Shown piece by piece: positions 33,468 to 45,649 of a stretch of DNA of 64,000 bases. Each line of letters opens with the position of its first letter. Position 1 is the stretch's first letter. The notes beneath the pieces were generated by a model. That model saw nothing but the letters and a program-made list of their open reading frames with translations. It was not told the DNA's origin and did not search any database. Location: the NCBI GenBank assembly GCA_020746875.1, contig JAGTJL010000016.1, positions 744,001 through 808,000 of the forward strand. Reading direction: 5' to 3'. The position numbers were made by a program, and so were the translations under genes. This DNA comes from Rhexocercosporidium sp. MPI-PUGE-AT-0058. Taxonomy: Eukaryota; Ascomycota; Leotiomycetes; Helotiales.

Positions 33468-34281
33468 GGTTTTATGTGCGAGTGGTGTCGTAGTATTGTG
33501 TTGTGTTGTCGTCGAGATTGAGATTGAGATTGAAATTGAGGGGAGCTAGGAAAGGCGAATGTTAGAATTGGATGCGTAGTTGCTGCTCGAGGAAGACGGC
33601 GAGGTAGTATTGAAGTACGTCGATGATCTCGATGTTAAGATCGTCCAAGCCTAGAACGAGGAGGACAAGCTGCACGAACATATGTACCTGTCTTCTGTTA
33701 TCGGTGAGTGTGTGAGGGTCGTAGAGGCTTTCGTTGAAGAGCAAGTTGCGTGGATATGAAAGAGCAAATGGCGACGAAAGAAGGGGGTGAACCCGCTGAG
33801 GTAGGTTGATGCACAACGCAGACGGTGATCATAGAAGGTCTCAATCGTCTGTGCTTTGCCGAAGAGGCTTCGAGAAGCCAACTGCTGTCGAGAGCAGCGC
33901 AATGAAGGTCGAAATAGCTTGTTGAAAGCAACCGCAATGGTGGTCGTGCTGTGGCTTTGTATCAAAGGTCGAGAGGTCAGCCACGCTACCACAGTTTTAC
34001 CGACCATAGAACAAAAACAAAGGTGAACCTGACGACAGTACATTGCCTTCAACCTAGTTTCTAGAATGGAACAGGAAGAGTCTAGAGTGAAAGGATACGG
34101 CTCCACCACAGGCCGCAAAATACAAACCTCAGATGAGAGCACGAATACAGAATGAGAAGGGGCAAAGTCATAATGTTCTTTGTGTTCTATCTGCCATGAT
34201 CATAACGCTTGGGGTATTCCACATCCAAATTTAAAAAAACCCTTTATCTCACATCTCCTGTTATCCAGCCACGAAACCGCT
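33468..34281. promoter_or_regulatory. Upstream region of the 1305-aa gene
   Basis: 814 bp between two co-directional minus-strand genes. Just upstream of the start, at about 33514-33540, lies a GAGATT hexamer repeated about four times (read on the plus strand), probably in the 5' leader. No supported open frame. Confidence 0.5.
33514..33540 (+). repeat. GAGATT hexamer repeat
   Basis: Four tandem copies, the last with one substitution, immediately upstream (5' leader side) of the minus-strand 1305-aa gene. Confidence 0.8.
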
Positions 34282-37200
34282 TTAGAGGGCTGTTCCTGAT
34301 GCCTGCCCATCCCCAGAACCCTTCATGCTCTCCTCAATTGCCTGCCTTAGAGCCTCTCCATCTGCCTTGCTCATTGGCTCATCATCCGCTGTTGCTACCG
34401 GCCGTACCTCTTTCTGCTTTCCTTCTTTAGCCTTTCTATGTTGCTCTTCTAGAAGACTCTGCTTCTTCACATACTCCAACACCATCTCTTCCTCGGTCTT
34501 TGCCTTTGCGGAATGCTCGTGACTTTGTTGCAAAGCTAGCTTCAACATCTTGTCTTCGTCGCTCTGAGCTAGCGGCTCATCTTTGGACATTTGAATGGCG
34601 AGCTTGACTTCCTCATCTTCATCCGTGTCGACATCATTAGCGCCCGCGGCTTCGGAAAGCTTATACTGGGCCAAGCTTGCTTGAATGGCTTTCTCCAAAG
34701 CGGCCTGATGTTCGGCTTCCTCGTTGGTCATTGTGATCGCTTGGTGCAGCTGGGTATCATTGATGCTGTCTGGCTCAGAAGCGTGTCTTCCAGATGACGT
34801 AATGCTAGCCTGGATTGCTCGTTCAAGTGCCTCCTGATCAGTAAGAGTAGAACCTTCGGCACTCTGAAGCTCGCGTATACTGGCCCGGATAGCTCGCTCG
34901 ATCATCATGTCCTCTTCAGCATTACCACGAGAGGTGGCTGCCACTGAAGCATGAATCGCATGCTCGAACTCGGCTATATGATCCTCCTCTGAATTGGGGA
35001 CCATGGGTGTAGTCTGAACTGCACGCGGCTTGTGGCTGTGAGTTGTGTCACGGCGACAGAATGGACAATTTCGATGGCCTGATTCCCCTTCGCTCTTCTT
35101 GCGTTCCTGTTCTCGACGGGCTTTTCGTTCTTCATGCAGCTTCTTTCTTTCGTCGAAAGATAGATGCCGTGTCTGCATGAATCCTTTGGGAGTAAGGCGT
35201 CCTGATTCTTGACCCTCGGGGGCACTTTCCTGTACCTTCATTTTCTCGCTTTGGTACTCATCCTTGTGGTCGCGCCATCGAGTCAAGATGTCAAGTCGCT
35301 CCTCGGGCGTAGAAGATTGGGCGTCTTCGAATCCCTGAGCGGTCCGAGCGGATATCATGTAGTTCAGAACACTGGATCCGAACAACTTTCTGACTTCCTT
35401 ATGGATCCCCATGAATGTGTAGCCAGGAATTCCCCAGACAGCTAAGTTAAATGAGTGATTAGTACGAAGACGTGAAGAAGACATAGAATACTCACCAGCG
35501 CCTGGTTTCAAAATCAAACCACCAATACCCTTGCCGATGCCTTTGATAAGACCCGCAGCACCCTCCTTTTCGGCGCCTCGGAGTGGCTGAGTGACAAGAC
35601 CTGTAATACCATCAAACATGCCATATCCGAATTCCTACGTAATGTTAGTGTCAGAAATAAAGCTTGAATGATCTAACGTACCTTTCCAGCAGCTTTAAGT
35701 CCACTTTGGAAATCTGTCACTTTCTCTTGGGGACGAACAGTATCGTCTCCGTAAAGCTTTGGCGCATTATGGAAGCCACGAGCGATACCCAACGTAAAGT
35801 CCATGGGAGACTTCAAACCGGCCCCAACAATTCGAGAAATACCCTTTCCAGCTCGAGTGGCATTGTCGATTGTCAGTTTGGTAGGGTCAAATTCTTCTGT
35901 TTGTCTGCGACGATGACCGAATGGGGAACCACTTCGAGAGCCTGGACGGCGATCCTTGGAGTTGGACCTTGATAGAGAGCCACGATCTCTTGACGACGAT
36001 CTCGAGCCGGACCTGCAAAGTGTGCCACTGAGAGCTTGCTTCAACGAATTACCACGCGCAGATATTGTACTGGAAGCCTCGGTCAGAGGAGTCTCTGTGG
36101 GGGTTCGCCCGACACTATCGTAGGAAGTCTTCGGAGTGGTGGTCGAGGTCGAACCATGGCGTGAGCTTGAATCCGTGTCACTGCCACCAATAGTTTTGTC
36201 GAGGCTGAGATCCGTGCGAGATGTCGATGCGGATGTTGGAGGTGAAGCTACAGGTGTTTCTTCGCCGGAGCTAGGTTTTTCCGATGACTTCGTACTGGTT
36301 GCACTCATCGTCTCTGCTCGCTTGATGTTTGTTTTCTTCACTGCTCTGAATATCTCGATCGGAAAGTCTGCGACACCCATTCCAAGACTAGCAATGGTAC
36401 CCAGCAGGGCCGATGCGCCTCCGGATATTGGGTCCCACGGTCCTTCCTCAGTCTCGTATTCTCGTGGGCGATATCTAGAGATGTCAACATTTCAACTCGA
36501 TGAGAGATATGAAACAACTTACAATTTCAGGTCACCAAAGTCCAAAAGCCCTTCATTTGCAAGAACATGTGCAGCCAAAGCGCTGAGACGGGTTTGTGTG
36601 CGCTTCACTCGCCAGACAGCAACTCTGCTTGGGGCAAGAGAACATCGCAAATGATCAACGTCGAGCATATCATGGAAGCTCTTTGCACCAGTCTCGTCAC
36701 CCTTCTCCTCCTTGATCTTTGACCCTAGTTCCTTAGCTCTCTCCAATGTCTCGGGTTTGAGAGCTTCAGTGAGAGCAGCAGCCAACTTATCGGCAGTAAG
36801 TTGCTTGTATGGAATAGGGACTGGGCCAGCTCCTGCGCGTGCAACCATGGCACCCCAGAATGGCTGATCACCAAAGAATGGGACAACGACTGTTGGCTTG
36901 CCGGTAGCAATACCCGCAGCAGTAGTTCCAGCACCTCCATGATGTACCACAGCTGATACATGTTGAAAAAGCCAATCATGGGGCACATTTCCAAGCATGA
37001 AAACGCCTTCAGGTATGCCTAAATCATCGGCTCCAAGGCCTCCCCATCCTTTGGATACTAGAGCTCTGACACCAGCTTTCTTGACTGCCTCGAAAATGAG
37101 CTTAGTCATCGCATCGGGGTCATCTACAACAATTGAACCGAAGCCAATATAGACAGGTGGCGGTCCGGCAGCAAGATATGCAGCAAGCTCTGGGTCCGGC

Positions 37201-38706
37201 GTGTAAGACGAGGCAAGCGACAAGAAATAAAAGCCAGAAATCGAGATGTGTTGTCCCCAATCCTTTGGCTTTGGGATAAGTGCGGGCGACCTGAAATCGT
37301 TAGCGGCTGGGAGTTGTATACTTCGCCTATGTACTTACCAACAATATGTATACGGCACACGAAGACGACTCAACATTCCTGGGGCCCAAATCAGAGAAAT
37401 TGGTTCCAGGCCTAGAGCACGTTCACGGAAGCGATTGATGACATCCCCAAGACCTTGCCATGTCATCATTTCTACTAGAGCGTACGAGACGAAATTCGTC
37501 ATGTTCACATCCGCATTCGAAGATTGAATATTAGCAAGAGGATGGGGAAATTGTTGAGTTGGTGACCAGGGCATTCTAGTTTAAATTCAGCATTAGACCC
37601 CAAAGCGAGTGAAACGCAAACATACGTGAACATCATATGCAATGGAATTCCCATCTTCTCCGCAATGTGGATATGAGCAAAACTGGGAGGGTTGGCAATA
37701 ATGGCATCCGCGATGAATGGACGATCGGCAGGGTTGCTATCCATACTGATTCCAGCATCGAAGCCTAGGTCATCAGTACTTGAGGTTCTCGGTGGAGCTC
37801 CAAGGCCATCGCCGGCCTCAATGCAGGATCTCCAACAGCCCAGGACGATTTCTTCCATTCCCTTTCTTCTCTTGCCAACATCACCACTTTTCAACGAGTC
37901 AAAACCTGGCATTAGTCCTGGATTCTTGACCATGAAAGCCATAAGCTCGGAAGGATCACCTCCAATACTAAAAAATTCCAGTCCATTTTCCTCGACAAAA
38001 GGCTTGAATGTTGGATGTGTCGCAAGTCGGACACGGTGTCCATATGTAGCCTTTAAGGTCTTTCCGAGAGCCACGAAAGGCTGTACGTCTCCTCTGGATC
38101 CAACAACATGGATAACCACGTTGAGTTTTGGAGGGGGTGTTTGACCTGGTAATCCACCAAGCGCAGGTGGAATATAACCAGGAGGGAGCGGATGCTCCTT
38201 CTCTTGCGCGACCAATGAAAGTTGATTTCTCAATGCTGGCACAAGGAGATCCGAAAGTTTTCTTGTCTTCTGGTTGATATTGATGTTTATCCGACCATCC
38301 TCTGTGAGTTTAGCCTTGGTATCAAATCCATCCTGGCTGAGTTCTATCTGGTCATGTTTCTCGCCGTAGGCTGGCGGAGCTTCAGTCGAGCCATCTGTAG
38401 ACAATATATTTGGGACTTGGAGATTACTCGACCTGAATGACACGAATGTTAGCCTGTATTCGATCACATCACTGCGCCTTGCACTCACTTTGCAGACTTC
38501 TCCTTGTGTGTCCTAACGCTCCGAGTACTGGCATGTGTATTGGACCTGGAGAAAAGTGGTCTATGAACTCTTGACGCCTGTCTTGATATTGCCTCTGGCT
38601 CGTCATCCTCGAAGTTCCCAATAATCGCAGCCTCTGCGCAAGCAATGATCGAGGACGGTACAGCGTTGTCTGAGCCCTCGCCTTCTTTGCTCGGTTTCGA
38701 TGCCAT
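34282..38706 (-). CDS. Sterol-glucosyltransferase-like GT28/GT1 protein with VPS13-C-like segment and tandem ubiquitin-interacting motifs
   Basis: Seven exons (38706-38489, 38432-37626, 37575-37339, 37290-36523, 36474-35682, 35634-35496, 35441-34282) splice perfectly into 1373 aa. The glycosyltransferase starts at about residue 175 (LNVVIHVVGSRGDVQPFVAL) and has the nucleotide-sugar motif VHHGGAGTTAAGI at about 536 and GKPTVVVPFFGDQPFWG after it, as in UDP-glucose:sterol glucosyltransferases. After REYETEEGPWDPI and a Ser-rich linker comes GITGLVTQPLRGAEKEG with GIGKGIGGLILKP (about 950-986), resembling the C-terminal VPS13/ATG2-type lipid-contact region. From about residue 1138 to the end there are seven good and one weak ubiquitin-interacting motifs of the A-I-x-x-S type (AIHAS, AIRAS, AIQAS twice, AIQMS, ALQQS, AIEES; weak AITMT). 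A CPFC pair precedes them. Likely a membrane-associated lipid glucosyltransferase that also binds ubiquitin; the combined function is inference. Confidence 0.88.
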
Positions 38707-41405
38707 TGCTGCGGTCTGGTATGGACAAGATGACTTTGGTCGTAGTAACGGAGGGTTCCTACAGCCTCGAAGCTTTATCCGTCCATCGAAAACCGTCCGA
38801 AGTTCTGTAGTATAGCTTCTGTAGCTCTCGGCCGATGTACGACACGTCGTGGGGGCCGGGGGCGATATTGCTTCGGTGCAATGCTGTGTCCTGACGCTGT
38901 CTAAGCTCGGATCTGTGAATACCTGCGATCTTCGTTGTCACTTTGCAGCAAAATCTGGACAATTAAAAGCCTTTCGAATGTGGTCAGTTGAGAAGGACCC
39001 GGACTGGACATGAAGATGCAGATGGGGAGCGGGGTGACTGGTGTTGGGCTGCAGCTCGACACCAGGGAAGTGTGGCGGGGCAGGCAGGGTCTGGGTCTGG
39101 GTCTGGGCTTTTGGGCTTCGGATGACGAGGAACTTTTCACTGGTCACCACTCAAGACAATAGGCAACAAACAACTCCATGATTATATATTGAGTATGTCA
39201 GAGAGAGAATATAGGAGACATCCATGCAATCATATTTCATCTTGATAACGCCATTCAGGAAGGGCTAGCTGGTCGAGTAGCTATCACCGCTCAGGTGAGG
39301 TCAAGAGTAGGTGCCGAATTACCAAGTGAGTGAGTGACTGTTGCTTACTGTTTCCTGCATGTCTGTTAAGCTCTCGATGCTGTCAAATGTCAACGTATGT
39401 TTGGGTTATCGCCGCCCCCTCTAATTCAGCAGAGCAGCTGAATGGTGGCTTTGGTCAAGGATCGGGGAAGCTGCATTGTTGAGCGAGCCAGTGATAGGAG
39501 CGTTGCTAGCTTTGCTGACATGTAGCTCTGCTGGAAGTGGCAGTTCTCCTTTTCCCAATCCTGTGCTTGTCATTGCCTCAAATCAGACAGTGAATCTCTT
39601 GAGGGAATGTTCGCTTCTTCTCGGGGGAAAACAGTCTAGATAATGTACCAGCTCTGCTCCGTTTTGTGAGATGTGGTGTCCATTGTCAAGTCGAGCAGGC
39701 CTTTTGCCCCTAGGAGTCAACGACCAAAACTCTACAAGAACATGTTGTGCGGCAGTCCTGCAAACTCCGGTCATCTTTTCCTTCAGTGTGGCTATGCATT
39801 TTTCAAGCATCTTGTTCTGATTCTACTTCGACGAGGATTTCATGCGTGTATCGTCTGCCGTCATCTCTGTGGAGATTATATTTTTGTTTACAATTGCTTC
39901 GGATCCACTGTTCAATTCTTCTATGGAGTTATCAAGTACAACACATTAGTTTCGAGAAAATGGCCGCGTGAGTTTGGTGCTCTCCTTCTAAGTGGCGAGC
40001 ATATTGGCATTGAGGAGCAGGGTCCCAAGTACCTTTCGAGATAGGATTTCATGTACTCTTCAAAGTTTAATATCTCAGAGCGTGAGTGTGAGAGCAGTCA
40101 TTGTGATCTAGGACTTGTAGGAAGGAAACTGTCTGGTAAACAAAACTATTCTCTAAGCATCCGCTCTTATAAGAGAAGTCAGACCGGTCGTATTGCTTAT
40201 GATTCTTCGCCTCATTGTGATCCCAAGGGATAAAGAATCATCAGAGTTTGTATTTAATGGTAGAGGTTTCTTGATGTCTACGAAGCTGTTGAGGACTTGG
40301 GGTGGAAGTCTACTGTACGTTGGTAGCTGAGATTGATCAATCAAAAGCAATGCTATCCACGATGGCGGGTCCATCATGCATGAGAATCATCATGATCCCC
40401 CCTCCTCCTCCTGCTTAATCCATGTATCTATCGCATCGCATCAGAGAAATATTCAGATCTGCACGTAGAAATAATTCTGTTTCTTGGAAAGAAAACGAGC
40501 GAGTATCATCTAAGCTAGACATCAGTAGCTATGCCGCACATCGATACTACATCCTAATGACGACGAAGCCTCTGAAGCTGATCAACTTCAAGATGAGGCA
40601 GGCTCGGGAAATACTGGTTCATCCTTTTCGTTTTGAGAATTTGTCAAAAGTCAATAGGCATTGCCTCGATGCTAAGGACTTGGTCAAACTTGACTCTCGT
40701 ATCGGACTGCAATGCTGTCGCCAAGGTCATTTTGTAATCGATCTGATGGAGGTAGCTTCGGCCATTCTCGTGTTCGGTTGCGCTTGTAGTAGGTCATGAA
40801 GCTCTAGTAGGGCTGTAAACTGTCCATGGTGATATTCGGGCGCAGTTGCCAATGTTTCGGGATCTGTCAAGTGGGCTCTGTGGATCCTACCAACATCTCA
40901 ATGTTGTATTCCTTTACGTCAGAATCCCCAAGGCGTAAATCCCTCCCTCCCACATCGCATTGATGTACAAAGCTAGAATCATGTGACAGTCCTACATGAC
41001 GATACTGCCACGTCTGCATACCCCGGATCTTGATATTTTAAGTCCCCCCAAGATACTTCTCCCCTCGCTTGCATTAAGCTTGCCATACCTGGCGTGCCTT
41101 GTTTGAGCTGTGTTGGTTATGATTCGCGAATCCTATTGCGGCACGGTTTGCATAGCCCGGTTTGCTGTCTTGGCCGTGTCTCCAGCTAGGCATCCTCGGC
41201 ATCAAGTAGCTCACATTGGATGACACTGCGGCCCGCACATTCACTTGCGTTGCGTGCGGGGAATGGAGAGATATGAAGCGCTGAAGAATTTTGCAATATA
41301 AAGAAGCAATTCTCGCTTCCAGTTCTTCGGAATTATTTTGTCAACTAGCGAAATCAAAGATATCCTCTCAAACCCATACCAAATCCACAGAGATCAGAGC
41401 CCAGC
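38707..41405. other. Long gene-poor region (2.7 kb)
   Basis: Contains the promoter of the glucosyltransferase-like gene at the left. Open frames of up to about 125 codons exist (for example 39673-40044 and 40422-40799) but have no motif, no plausible splice partners and mixed composition. No transposon ends or tRNA noticed. Confidence 0.5.
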
Positions 41406-42188
41406 ATGAAGACCCACACCCACTACGAGCGTTCACAATCACCATGGAACCGCAAGATGTTGGTCTGGTTATGGTGCTTGCAGACGATCGGTTCCATCAT
41501 TGTCACTGTGTTCGCTGCAGCGCTTCATGTCAGTGTTGACTTTATTCAAGGAGTGCTATGTTTTGATGAGGCCTTCACCACGGACGCCTCATGCACTCCA
41601 AAAAGGCGTGGGCTGACAAATCGACACAGGACAGACGAGAAGGTCTTGTGCAACTATACGATGACGGCATATCAGACTCTCTGTTTGTGTTGTAAGCCAT
41701 ACCCCATGTCCACTTGAACCACAGCATACTAACCTCGACGCAAAGAACGTCCTACCTAGTCTTCTCATTCACCGTCATGAATGCCATCCTCATGATCCCC
41801 ACATACTTCCACTACAAGAAGAATTCCCTGTCTCCTAAGTGGATGATGATTGGGTCGGTCTGGATGGCTTTATTCTGGCTGAGCGTCATCGCAATGTCTA
41901 TGGGGGTTCTTGTGTGCAGCTCACCGACCTTCGAAGTTTATCAAGCTTTGATGTTGTTGAATATCGTTGCGGCGTAAATAGTCCTCATTCTCAGAAAATA
42001 TTTGATTCGAGTTGAGTCACAGGCTGACATAACACAGCCTCCCATACTTCAGGAGTTTGTTTTATTACAGTGGCGTCTATGGTAGCTGGAAGAAAGCTCG
42101 GAAGGTCGATGTCGAGACTACGAATGAGCGATATAGTCTGGATAGCAGAAAGCAACTCGCTGACGAGCAAGCGATGCGAAAAGAGTAG
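41406..42188 (+). CDS. Four-helix membrane protein of unknown function
   Basis: Three exons, 41406-41686, 41746-41973 and 42038-42188, give 219 aa. The second junction uses GTAAAT/ACAG. The first needs the weak donor GTGTTG at 41687, because the stronger GTAAGC five bases on gives the wrong phase with every nearby acceptor. Four hydrophobic segments are clear: LWCLQTIGSIIVTVFAAAL, TSYLVFSFTVMNAILMIPTY, MMIGSVWMALFWLSVIAMSM and EVYQALMLLNIVAALPYF. The first extracellular loop holds several Cys, and a charged cytosolic tail follows. The layout is that of MARVEL-like tetraspan proteins, but no signature is decisive. If the weak donor is not used, the gene carries a one-base lesion. Confidence 0.65.
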
Positions 42189-42655
42189 TTGGACCCGTAC
42201 ACGAATGGATGATGATCGGACGACACAAGGATAAAGGGACGTGACGGAGATAATGTCTAATGGATGGAGATCAAACGTTAAGGGAGGGAAAGAAGAGAGG
42301 GGTAATGTCTAATAGTTGCAAAGAGCTTAATGTCTAATACCTGAGGTAGTACTGATAATATTTTAGTGTCGGTCTAGACACACAGATAAGGTTATCAGCA
42401 GACTATCGCTCGTAGTTATCAGCCAGTGAGGCTCCGCACCTCGCATACCCGCCCATCTAGGTATGGAAGGAGTTCTCGCTTTAGGTACTTCGGATTGGTC
42501 ACATTTGCGCAGTATGACGCATCATGTAGGATCTGCTCGATTGAGTCAATCCTAATAGAACGTGCATATAGAACCATCAGGAAGAAGGAAGCTTTCCCTT
42601 CTTTCCCAATACACTTTCCTCATCCTGATGCTCCAGCCAAGATTCCCCTACCACA
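42189..42655. other. Spacer
   Basis: 467 bp between two co-directional units; contains a twice-repeated phrase, TAATGTCTAAT, around 42250-42340. No coding signal. Confidence 0.5.
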
Positions 42656-44210
42656 ATGACGCCCTCCTTCAACATCGTAACCGTAGGTGGTGGACTCGGT
42701 GGGCTCGCAGCATCAGTCGCCCTTGCCCGAAAACGGCACAAAGTGACAGTCCTCGAATCCACATCCAAATTAACAAACAATCAGGGGCCGTGTCGGGATT
42801 CCTTCAAATTCGATGCGAGTTTGGGATTACCTTGGCATGATGGATTGGTTGAAAGCTGCCGCGGACGTTCGGGGGACGCCGACGCGGACGGTATATTTTA
42901 GAATATATACGGGAGAGGTGATTTGCATAAGTGGCCCGAAGGAGCAAGCTTGGAAGTACGAGTACGTGTAATTTTTGAGTGAGTATACTTTTAGCTTTGT
43001 TGAGGGGTAATGTTAACTATTTGAAGACTGGTAGCTATGCATCGGACGCCACTTCAGCAAACTCCTCGTCGAAGCAGCGCAGGAAGCTGGCGTGGCTTTC
43101 ATGGCCAACACGTGAATCGTGGGAATCGACGAGAGTGGACCATCACCAGTAGCCATCACTAAAGACAGGCGAAGAATCGAAGCCGAGCTCATAACCAGTG
43201 CCTATGGTAGATCCATTAACTCATATCATCGCAGTCAAACCCGATGCGGACTAGGCACAGCAGCGAAATCCACAATCAGAAGTTTAGTGTAACTGGACAT
43301 CCAGCTCAGCAGTTCGATCAACTGCTACCATGCCGTCATTCCCGGCAGTTTAATCAAATCGGACCTAGACATGGCGCCATTGCTGGAATGCTCTACGATC
43401 TAGTGGGGTCCAGAGCGACCTGTTGTCAGCATGTTCTGTTCAGAACGGACAATGCTCTCAATTGAATGCCCGCATCCAGGAACACGGGAACAGCTGAATG
43501 TTGCTGGAACAAGCCTGGTGATGTCGAATTATCAAAGAAGACCTACTCAAATTTTGATTCTGTGGTCGGGAAGTTTGTTGGCGAAGATCGAAACTGAGAA
43601 TCTGTTGATTTGGAAGTTGAATCAATTACCTGAGTTGAAAACTTTGGTCTTCGAGAGCGGGAAGGTTGTGCTCCTGGGCGATGATATGTAGAAGTGAGCT
43701 TGGCGAGATCCGTTTCTGACGAGAAATATTGAAGCTGACTATGCAATTATGCCATATTCTGGCTAGGTACATGCAATTGCAATCGAAGTTAGTGCCTGCC
43801 TCGCCGAGTGCCTCTTCCGCGCCACCTTAGCGACATCCATACCCGACGCCTTGCTCACGTCTGAGGCAATCCGAAAACCTTGTGCGAAGCATATAGGTGA
43901 ATATACACTCTTCAATGCTCACACTTGGCAGCTCCCGGATGGCGAAGAGCAGCACAGACGAAGCTAAAACCCCTGTGTCTGGTGCACAGAACTGGGATGG
44001 GAAGCATGTTGATGAGTGCATTGGTCTACCACCGAATCCGCTATATCATCCGTGGATGCTGGGACATGATGTTATGGATTTTGTGAGTTTGTATTCTTGT
44101 TTTGTTTGTTTTGTTGTCGCGATGAAAGGGGGTTCGCTAACCGAGAAACATAGACAAAGAGGAAATTGGGTGGAAAATGGCCATCAGACGTCACGAACTG
44201 GAAGACTTAA
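42656..44210 (+). pseudogene. Heavily decayed FAD-dependent monooxygenase (salicylate-hydroxylase-like)
   Basis: The 5' end is intact: an ATG followed by FNIVTVGGGLGGLAASVALA, the GxGxxG dinucleotide-binding motif, then KVTVLEST. After about 40 codons the frame breaks. Colinear family pieces follow in shifting frames: RHFSKLLVEAAQEAGVAF, IVGIDESG after a TGA, PASLIKSDLDMAPLLECSTI ended by TAG at 43401, then MLSIECPHPG. Next come the FAD/substrate segment WKLNQLPELKT with SGKVVLLGDDM, and at the end GLPPNPLYHPWMLGHDVMDF and, after an apparent intron, KRKLGGKWPSD before TAA. The whole length of the gene is therefore present but with at least five frameshifts or stops. These enzymes hydroxylate aromatic rings using NAD(P)H; this copy cannot be functional. 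Confidence 0.8.
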
Positions 44211-44364
44211 AAAGTTTTGAAAAGGCTCCTTTCTCATCAGAATGTTGCATGCCTTTTTACCATTACCCCTACCATGCATTACCACTTTTGTGAAGGTCCA
44301 TCAAATCCGCACAGCATAACCAACCACTTCACCTTGAAAATGCATAGCCCTTCCATACACTCAA

Positions 44365-45649
44365 TTAATCAAACAGCGAACAAGCTGGAAATCTGTATTC
44401 TGCGCCACAGTTAGCAATCACCAGATCCACCCCAATCAGGTCAGAAAACTCACGATCAAACAAACTCTCAAAGAAGTCCACCTCCCTCACATAGCAGAAA
44501 TCCGTCGTCTTATACCAATAAGTCTCATTCGCAATCGTAGTTTCCGTGCTCTCATAACACTGCATCCAAACACCCGTGCCGAACTCATATTTCTTCACCA
44601 CCTTCGAACTGCCAACCGGTTTCTTATGACAGAAGGCGTAATCTTCTCCAACTGTGATATTGATCAAGTAGCGCTTGTGAAGTTCAGCACTTGCTTCGGC
44701 GAGAGGTGCTGGGAGAGGAACTGGCAATGCTTCGGGTTCCGGTTCGGGAGATGCAGCACGCTGCTGGACATGGCTCCAAGATGCGCCTCTGAGTTCCGCT
44801 TGTGCAGATGCGGGTTTTGCAATCCGCTCATCTGGCTCGACGGGCGCGGCTGTTGTGTCAGTGTAGTTTACTTGTAGGAAGCCGATTGGGCCGCAGTTGT
44901 CGAGGATGTGTTTATCGGCGGGCTCCTCGAGGTGGATTTGTGCAATGTAGCAGTTGTCTGTTGTTTTTACCCAGGTGCTATTGGTAATTAGTTCTAAGGA
45001 TACGCTCTGATAGTTTCGGAATCTTTGTGATCCGGGGAAGGGAGACATACGTGTCGTCGATGACGGCTTCTCCGTCATTAGTCCAGCAGGTGACTGTCAG
45101 ATCTGTGCCTGGCTTCTGGTACTTGATCGTCGCGCATGAAGCGTTGTCTGGGCAGATGTTGCACTCCGCGTCATACTTCACGGTTGCTTCATCGTAGGTG
45201 ATATGTTTCTCCTCTGATGCTTTCCCACAATAGGAGAGATCAGTCTCGTCTATTGAGCTGTCAGTCACGTTTCGCACCGAATGCTCTGAAACTCGAAGAC
45301 TCACACTCGCCACTGTAATCCGTCAAGTCGTACTGCGTTACATAGCAATTATCTGACGTTCTCAACCACGTGCTGATTTCTGTAAGCCTATTTCCATTCC
45401 CGTCGCATCAAAGACTTCAACATACGAATCCCCATCAATAACTGTCCCCCTTGTCCAACACACCAATGACACTTGTGTGTCATAGTCATAGAATGCCTTG
45501 TTGGTACACAGCGAATACGGACAAGTTTTGCATTCTGTTGCGACACCTTGTTCTAACGTATTATTGATCGGCGGCTTGAATGCAGCGTCCGCTCCAACAC
45601 TCAACAGACCGACCAGAAGGGAGGTTGCAAGGCTGATATATGGCGCCAT
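44365..45649 (-). CDS. Secreted cysteine-rich protein with three divergent tandem repeats
   Basis: Four exons, 45649-45426, 45372-45305, 45249-45051 and 44977-44365, with introns of 53, 55 and 73 bp, encode 367 aa. The signal peptide is about 22 residues. The mature protein holds three related units. Unit 1 runs from CKTCPYSLC through VCWTRG, then TWLRTSDNCYV to YCGK. Unit 2 runs from CNICPDNASC through TCWTND, then TWVKTTDNCYI to NCGP. Unit 3 runs from about YAFCHKK through WMQCYES, then YWYKTTDFCYV to NCGA. Each unit thus has a CW or CY strand followed about 13 residues later by a DNCYV-type strand. A Pro/Glu-rich linker separates units 2 and 3. The introns in units 1 and 2 fall at the same place and phase, just before TW. 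Function unknown; extracellular or cell-wall location inferred. Confidence 0.82.
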
